A DNA stretch of 64,000 nucleotides from Sporothrix humicola (taxonomy: Eukaryota > Ascomycota > Sordariomycetes > Ophiostomatales > Ophiostomataceae). The stretch spans positions 179,850 through 243,849 of the forward strand of contig WNYE01000063.1 in the NCBI GenBank assembly GCA_021396245.1, read 5' to 3'. Under the pieces are notes generated by a model. The model did no database searches and was not told the DNA's origin. It was given only the letters and a program-made list of their open reading frames with translations. Below are positions 57,132 through 64,000 of the stretch, in pieces. The number at the start of each line of letters is the position of its first letter. Within the stretch, counting starts at the first letter, position 1. Position numbers and translations under genes: made by a program.

Positions 57132-60100
57132 GACGGGCGACAGGGGCTGGCGGTAAGCCAGGCGCGGTGCGTAAATGGCGAGACGATTAAAGATGGGATA
57201 GGTGGCGGTGAAAAACAGAAGCGTGCCGAGGCGACAATGAGAAGAACGCGGGTCTCAAGAAGCGGAAATCCGGCCGAAACGTGATCGCGGATGGTTTCAA
57301 GAAACGCGGCGGCGCGGCGAGAGTTGTTGTGTTGTGGTGGTGGTTAAGGCTGGTGAGGCTGTAACAAGAATCCAGAATCCAAAAGGGGCTGAGTGAGGAC
57401 AGCGAGAACAAGTTCCGTGTTCCGTCGCGGTCAGTTCTGCGATCTCGAAATCTCGGCGAATGCTCGTGACCGTGACGGGAAGCGGCAGTGAGTGAGGCGG
57501 CGAGGCGGATGCTGAGGCGGCGTAGAGTTGTGTGTTTAAAAGAGTGTGAGAGAAAAGTGAAAGCGCGAAAAGGGTCCCGGCGTTCCAGATACAAGGAAGA
57601 ATGAAGAATTCGGATCTTGAGAGGGGGGTGGCGCCGCAGGCGAATGGAGAACAAAAAAATAAAGGGAGTGAAACGGCCACAACAGTGGACAGCTGCCAGA
57701 TGACGAGGATGGACAGTGCCAAAACAAGATTAAAGATGTTGGGGGAACGGGAGGTGACGGGGATTTGGATGAGTATGGCGAGGATGATGGAGGTGACAAG
57801 ATGCGAGGTGAGAGGACAAGGAGAGGGAGAAGGAAAAGAAGAATCCAACGATGTCGCGCTTGTCGTTGACGTGGACACACAACGGCGGACAAGGGAAGGA
57901 GAGGGTGCGTCTTGGAAACGGGAAAGAGCAGATGTGATGGTATGGGGAAGGAGGGAAAAGAAGAAAGAGATCAAAAATGGAAAGAGCGAAGGAGAAACAC
58001 AGGGTGAGGGAGAGTGGAGGGTAGGAGCAATGGAGAAGCGAAGCGCGAAAAAAAAATTAGTGGAAATGGAAAGCAAAGCCGCCTACGGGATAAGACTACG
58101 AAATGCTACGGCGTGGGTACTAGTAACAGCTGCACGATGGCGGTAGCCAGTAGCGGCGGCAGACAGAATCAACGTTCGATGCATGGGATGGCACTGTTTT
58201 AGGCGGCCAGGGACACCGTGGTGTGGGCGCGCAAGAAAAACGACGGTATCTCAGGCATCCCAAGACATCGCGGTATCAATCTCAGCACCTTCCTCGGCCT
58301 GCGCGTGCGCGACAACAGGCGACACAAAGAAAGGCAAGAGCGAACGAGGCAGAGAAACGCGCAGTGAGAGAGACGGGATGGGGAAGACACGAGTCTGTGG
58401 AAGGAACGGCCGGCCAGGTGGTAATAGTAGGGAAGGCATCAAGAAACAGGGGATCGTCCACCTGGTAGGGAATAGAGGGAATGGAAGGAAAATGGATCTT
58501 TGGGGGAAGGGGCGTGTGGGTGTGGTGAGTTGGACGTTCTCCGTAGCCCGTCACAGTTTGTGTTGGGTGGGGTGGGGGATTGAGCAAGAGCAGGGGAAAT
58601 GCAGAAAAGGCAAGACCAAAAGACATGCAAAAAGCAAAGAAGGGAAGGAACGCCCAAACACGCAACAGGGGCGCCGGGGCGCCGTGTGCACCATTGGGTG
58701 GAGGGTGGGTAGCGTCCATCCATCCCAGCCCAGCAGCCCAGTCCCTGATCAAAGGTGCAGGGCCAGCCCAGCCCGGCTCGTCGCCCAGCCCAGCCAGACC
58801 AGGCCAGGCTTTGGAGGCGCACCAGCCGCGGCTTCTGATTGGCGCGTAGGGGTACCTGGTGCGCCCGCCACCACATGCTAGATCTACAAGTACCGCTACA
58901 TTAAAATCGTCAAAATATGCGACGAAAACAAAGACACGCGCAGGCGACCAGTGCACCAGTCCATCCCAGATGTGCAGTTGTCCAGATGATGCACGCTAAA
59001 ACTCCAGACAAAGGCCCGCAGCCCGCCTAGAAAAACGGCAGAACAGCGAACAGCAAAATAATCTCCAAAAAACGACGGCCACTGATAGGTTCCATAGGTC
59101 CCTGCCCTTCGGATAGCGCAAGGAATAGCGCATCAAAAGGTGTGCTACAATCACCCACGCACTGATAATACCCCATAATCTTGTTCTTCGAGCTACGGGG
59201 GTACAAAGTCGATTTTCGAGATTTTCTGTGCGTGTACGAATCATGCACCAATTCGAGACGCATGTACTATTTTGGCGCGTGCCCACCCAAACAGTACTTT
59301 GACAACTCTCCGTTGCGTGGCAGGTGTTGCGAAACAAGGAAAAGGGAAAAAAGGGAAGGAGCGTTTGGTCAGGATGACACTTTGCGGCGATCAGATCGAG
59401 GCACCTCTCAGCACTGTCTTTTCTTCAAGGATATGATCAGGATCCCCTCCCGACCTGCTCTCGCGCTTCCTGACTGAGGCATTAGAGGCAAATCGCTTCT
59501 TTATCTCGCGTTGAAAGACCCATCCAGCCAGCATTTCTTGTCAGACTCTCGAATCTGTTTCTTCTCCTCCCGGTGGCGAAATGCATCAGAGATTGAAGCC
59601 ATAATCCCCCGAGTCAAGAAATACCACAGACGGTAGTGCAACTGTTTCGGGGAGCGGGTCTCTCTGGTGAATGATCGCCTTCTCCGAGCGAGCCAATTGA
59701 TGCAGAGCAGAATTGACCGGTTCAGTTCATTTTGCGGACCCCTTTCTGGTTTGCGTCCTTCCTCGTCCCACTTGAAGACGTCTCCGTCGAACTCTTCAAG
59801 GCCCTTGGTCCTTTTTGTACTTACTAGATAGAGACTGCCGTTGGTTATTCATTGATCCAGTCGTCCTTTGTTCCCGCCTGTCTTTCCACATACCTAATTC
59901 TCGGTTGTCATCCTTCGTGAAAAGCTAATGTGCGAAACTTCATCAGCGTTTGACGCGGGAGGCAGGACAAAGTTTAGCGGGCAGCCAACCACGGAAACAG
60001 ATACGAAATAGGGTTGTCGATGTGGGCCTCGCTCCTTCCTCATAGACTATCGTGGTCAGCGATCGTTGTGCGCACTACGGACAAACGAGACAGCCCGTAA

Positions 60101-63040
60101 TTGTGAGGCAATGCGCCCCCAAGCCCAACTGTGCGTCTTTTTGCGCATGGCAGCGGTAGTGGCCGCGGTGAGGGGGCCGTTGTTCAATTTTCTGCATTTT
60201 TTCTGACCGTTTCTACCGCCTGACATACATTGTTCTTTGCTGTCATTATTTTCGCATTTTATTTTGCGCCTTCCGCCTTCCTTTGTCTTCGCCTTCTCCT
60301 TCTTTCCCTGTTCAGGGTTTTTCGGGGCAGGGAGAGCCGCTAGCTCTAATTGGTCCCCGCGGTATGCCAGACATGCCTCACAATTCGAGAATTTAATATT
60401 GGACGCATAATTAATAGCGAAACCCGAAATAGCGATAAAATAGAAGATAAAATACGAAAAATAAACTGCCCGCCGGCAAGGGGAAACAACGGGAAGACAA
60501 CAGGATAAACACACACAAAAACACAAAAATAGGGAATTCAAGAACAGTAGGCAAAACTGCCCGATGGCCATGTTTCAGGGGTGATTTGGCCTGGCCACAC
60601 ACAAGAACACAATCAATGGGCAGGTGCGTACAAGTACCGCCCACACTATAATTTGCGGGAAAGGTACATCGCCCGGCCCCAGATATAAGCAACCCCATGT
60701 ATGCCTCTTTTTGGCTCACGCGCATCCTGCCCGATTGTGTATCTGACATGCGGTACGGAGAGTAGGATACATGTGCGGATGTACCTCGCACAGAGCACAG
60801 GTATGTGCGCACATCTTTGCCCGCACATACAACCTGCAGAAGAAGGCGAAGAAGGCGAAGAGAGGGGGCTAGGATACGTGTCCAGCAAACCTCACCGACA
60901 ATTGAAGATGATTTTAGGGCATCAGGCTTCGAGTGAGGGGATGGTTGAAGAAGAAAAGAGATTGGAGAAGAGGCAAAGAGGCAGGTTCTGCCGCCGCCAG
61001 GTTTTGTCTGCCTAGAGACTGTGGTTCAAGTCTTGACCTGCCCAGTTTCTAGCTATTTTCAGCCAGAGCCACGCAAATTTGAAGAATCAGCAACCAGGAG
61101 AAAAGAGGGAGGAGACAAACCGCTAAAAAGAGGGAAGACGGAGAGTTCGAAGAGTTCGTGCTCCGCCCACAATTGTGCAGCAAAGATAAAAGTGGGCCCG
61201 TCAAACCCATGTTTCTCTCGACATCCGTACCCGTTCTCCATGTTTTTCAGTCCCATCACCCTATCTTTCAGGCGGCTGACTTGCGTCCCATAGCGCGCCC
61301 AGCTGGCAATGAAGATTTGACCAAGCAGAAAATGTCTCTTAAGCCCTAGCCCAGTAAGACTGAGAAGAGGAAAAGATACAGGCTGGACTCTTGCATTGCA
61401 ATGTGTTTCTCTCTCTACCCAAAAGAAGCCATGATTCAAACAGGCCCTAGTCAAGGTCAGCGAGAGTTAATTACAAGCCGAGGAAAGTCAAGACACGCCT
61501 TATTTTGCTGACCCGCACCACGCGAGCGCCAAAAGGCTGGGCCAGGAAAAGACAGGCTGTTCTTCAAGATACCACCGTAAAGTTACAGCACGAAACGGCT
61601 TTGGGCTTTGGTGGGTGTGGGTGGGTTGCTCTTTCTGTGTGAGTCTGGTGTCTGGGTGTGGCCGAGCGAGAATTTCGAGGTGGATCTCGAATTCCCCACA
61701 AGGGCAGCCAATTCAAGCCTCTGGTCGTTCCTTCCCTTCTGTTGCCCATTTTGCCCTCTCGACCAACTTGACGGGATGCCTCCTCGAACAACAAACACGT
61801 TCCTGACGCCGTGAAATGTCGTGAAAACTGATAGTTTATTGCCATGACTCGATAGCCCTTTTCTTCCTCTTTCCATAGACTCTAAACACACCCCCATTTG
61901 CTCGTGGAAAGGGGTCACGATATACAGCGAAACGGCCAGTCCTTCGCGAGCATCGAGGGAAGTCTGCCTCAAAAGATGCAGAAACAGAGGCGACTGTATT
62001 CAAATGGAAACTGCTGGCTTTGAAGACATCGTTCTCCAAATCCATGGCTTTCCGGCCAGTTTCTAACCCTCTCGTCGTTCTTCTGTGGTAGGTTTCTCCC
62101 GCTGGTTCGTTAGGCTGCGTTTTCTTTGTGCCACTTTCTCTTCCTGTTTGGCGGCGCGCGCTGTGGTGCTGTTGCATGCGTAAAACAAGAAGGAGCAAAG
62201 AGCCAAGCCGGGGCCTGGTCCGTGCGTCTTCAAAAAGGTCCGCTGGCACCCAGAAACAACAACCGACAGCACTGCAAGGAAACGGTTAGCGACTGGCCAC
62301 AGGGTCCAGGCTACAGGCAGCAGCCGAAAAAGGCATGGAGGTACTTGATGCAGGCAGCGTTGACGCACCAAAATGCAAGTCACTCGCGTTTCTTCCTGCC
62401 AACTTATTCTGGCGCGAGTTTGAGCTGTCTTCTGCTTACCTACACGCGCCAGCCTTCCTTCTTAGTCATCGTTGCAGCTAGACTCAGTGCAGCCCTCTTT
62501 CCCCTATTCCTCCTAGCCTTGGCGTGGCAGATGCGGCAGGCGCGAAGCACCGTTATTGGTGCCTGAGGCTGCCATTAGTCCTTCGTGGCCTGCTCCTTGG
62601 CTCAGGCTTGATGGCGGCCGGCCCGCTTTTTGCTTCTCTTCTCAAACCAAGCTTCGAGAAAGCCACTTCATACACGCACACCTGCCTGGTTTCCTTTTCT
62701 TGTCGAGCCTCACCTCGTGTCTTCTTTTGGCATTTTTTATATTTTATATACACGTTTCCCATACCCTCGCGCCAACGACCACCTCGTGCACAATCGCTTT
62801 GCATTTCTACGGCGAACGATCTGGGGGCTTCAGGTACAAAAGGACGAGCGACACCCAGCTAAGATAGGCAGCTGCGATCGACCCCCTTTCCCTTAATCAC
62901 AACTTCCATTTGACACCTGCTACCATCGCGATCACGACGACCACCCAAACACCTGCTCTTGCCGACCACCACGCTTGGCGCCTGTTTACGCCTCGCATCT
63001 CTTGTCCACTCCAACAGACTCCCTCACATCCGCCGCCGCC
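57132..63040. other. 5.9-kb divergent spacer between the LisH-WD40 and TMEM115-like genes
   Basis: No gene supported. The first kilobase is purine-rich on plus and opens pyrimidine-derived minus-strand frames of no protein character; it is probably promoter and leader. A CCCAG-rich imperfect repeat lies at 58720-58812. The rest holds short overlapping frames only. Confidence 0.5.
58720..58812 (+). repeat. Imperfect CCCAG-rich repeat
   Basis: Many copies of CCCAGC/CCCAG/CCAG in about 90 bases, not in strict register. A simple-sequence tract in a spacer. Confidence 0.6.
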
Positions 63041-64000
63041 ATGCCGCCGCGGCTAAACCTCCCGCCGGTGACGCGCATCGCCCTCGGCGTGCTCATCGTC
63101 CAGTCGTTTCTGAGCGCCGCCATCCGCTACCGCCAGTGGACGGCCCAGTCGCATATTGTCATTCCCTACCTCAACCTCATTCCCCAGCTGTCCATCATCT
63201 ACCCATGGACGTTCTTGACGACAACGCTCGTTGAGAGCAACATCTTCACGCTCGGCATTGCTGCCGTCACGCTGCACCAGGGCGGCCGCTACCTGGAGCG
63301 TGCCTGGTCTTCGCGCGAGTTTGCCAAGTTCCTGCTCGTCGTCAGCTTGATTCCCAACCTCCTGACCTTTGGCGCTCTCGTCCTCATGTTCTCCATCACC
63401 CAGGACGAGAACTGGACGTATGTTCCCCTTTCTCGAAAGCCTCCCCTTGACTTTTTTGACACTCGCTAACATCTTCTTAGCCTCACTTCCATCGCCGGCA
63501 CGATCCCTCTCCAGATCGCCTTCCTCGTCGCCTTTAGCCAGCTCGTCCCGGCTCACACCGTCACGCTCTTCCGCGGCATCCTGTCCCTGCGCGTGCCCCG
63601 GTTCCCGCTGCTCTACCTCTTGGCCGTCATCGCCCTTACTCTCACGCCAATCCTGTCTGTCGCATCGACCTTCCTCGCGATTTTCTCTCTGATCACAAGC
63701 TGGACCTACCTCCGCTTCTACAAGTCCGCCTTTCCGGACCTCGACGCCTCCCAGGGCCCCTCGCTGCGCGGCGACGCCAGCGAGACGTTCGCCTTTGCCG
63801 AGTTCTTCCCGGCGCCCGTCAAGCCTGTTGTGGCTGCCATCTCGGACGCCGTCTTTAACATTCTGGTCGCTGTGCGCATCTGCACGCCCTTCTCGGCCGC
63901 GGACATCTCGGCCCGCGCCGCCGCTGCTGCCGCATCGGGTGGCGACGGCTACCACATGCACTCCCACGGCGGCCACCACGGCCAGCGCGGCGGTCCCGGC
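63041..64000 (+). CDS. TMEM115-like multi-pass membrane protein, 3' end cut by the window
   Basis: Exon 1 is 63041-63417 and exon 2 starts at 63481 and runs off the window end; the 63-nt intron has a GTATGT donor, GCTAAC branch and CTTAG acceptor. The 299 residues seen begin MPPRLNLPPVTRIALGVLIVQSFLSAAIRYRQW. Hydrophobic segments lie near 11-31, 90-115 (KFLLVVSLIPNLLTFGALVLMF), 130-150 and 170-195. The pattern with YLNLIPQLSIIYPWTFLTTTLVE and GGRYLERAWSSREFAKF matches the TMEM115/yeast YOL107W family of rhomboid-like, non-catalytic Golgi membrane proteins. No rhomboid Ser-His pair is evident. A Golgi role in retrograde traffic is inferred from animal TMEM115. A His/Gly-rich stretch follows at the visible end. 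Confidence 0.9.

Noticed and set aside
57297..58076. 259-codon minus-strand open frame upstream of the LisH-WD40 gene
   Set aside because: Ser/Phe/Leu/Pro-rich translation of a pyrimidine-rich leader on that strand; no domain.
58183..58881. 232-codon plus-strand open frame
   Set aside because: Purine-rich and CCCAG-repeat sequence translated; overlapped by minus-strand frames of similar size; no signature.

Overview
The window is nuclear DNA of a filamentous ascomycete (Pezizomycotina), most likely a Sordariomycete. Genes are GC-rich and mostly single-copy housekeeping families. Introns are short (about 52-330 nt) with GTAAGT/GTATGT-like donors and CTAAC/CTGAC branch points close to the acceptor, start contexts are CACAATG/CACCATGG-like, and spacers are long and often pyrimidine-rich. 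The order or genus cannot be fixed from sequence alone.

Layout. 1-10.8 kb: a stand-alone AsaB/CmcJ-type oxygenase-like gene, then a 7.3-kb gene for a 2416-residue, mostly disordered AT-hook protein. 10.8-12.9 kb: a non-coding region of hairpins, an A-depleted TG-rich tract, then about ten diverged hairpin units whose stems show paired (compensatory) base changes. 14.6-19.8 kb: calcipressin (calcineurin regulator) and mitochondrial Phe-tRNA synthetase, both on minus. 21.5-26.3 kb: a mitochondrial dicarboxylate carrier convergent with RNA polymerase II subunit Rpb3, which is divergent from mitochondrial GrpE/Mge1. 26.7-30.0 kb: three unrecognised minus-strand genes, one with an apparent in-frame TAG. 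31.0-34.5 kb: ribosomal protein L3 (start codon split by an intron) divergent from an RFC clamp-loader subunit (yeast Rfc5-like). 34.5-41.7 kb: a 7.3-kb gene-free spacer. 41.7-51.8 kb: acetyl-CoA synthetase with two 24-nt exons, an ADAM metalloprotease and a convergent gene of unknown function. 54.5-57.1 kb: a LisH-WD40 corepressor-type protein (TBL1/Sif2-like) with a 17-nt exon. The last gene is a TMEM115-like membrane protein cut by the window end.

The genes do not form an obvious operon-like cluster or pathway. The most unusual content is the hairpin array at about 10.78-12.79 kb, just downstream of the AT-hook gene. All exon coordinates were derived by hand from reading frame, splice consensus and branch points and have no transcript support.
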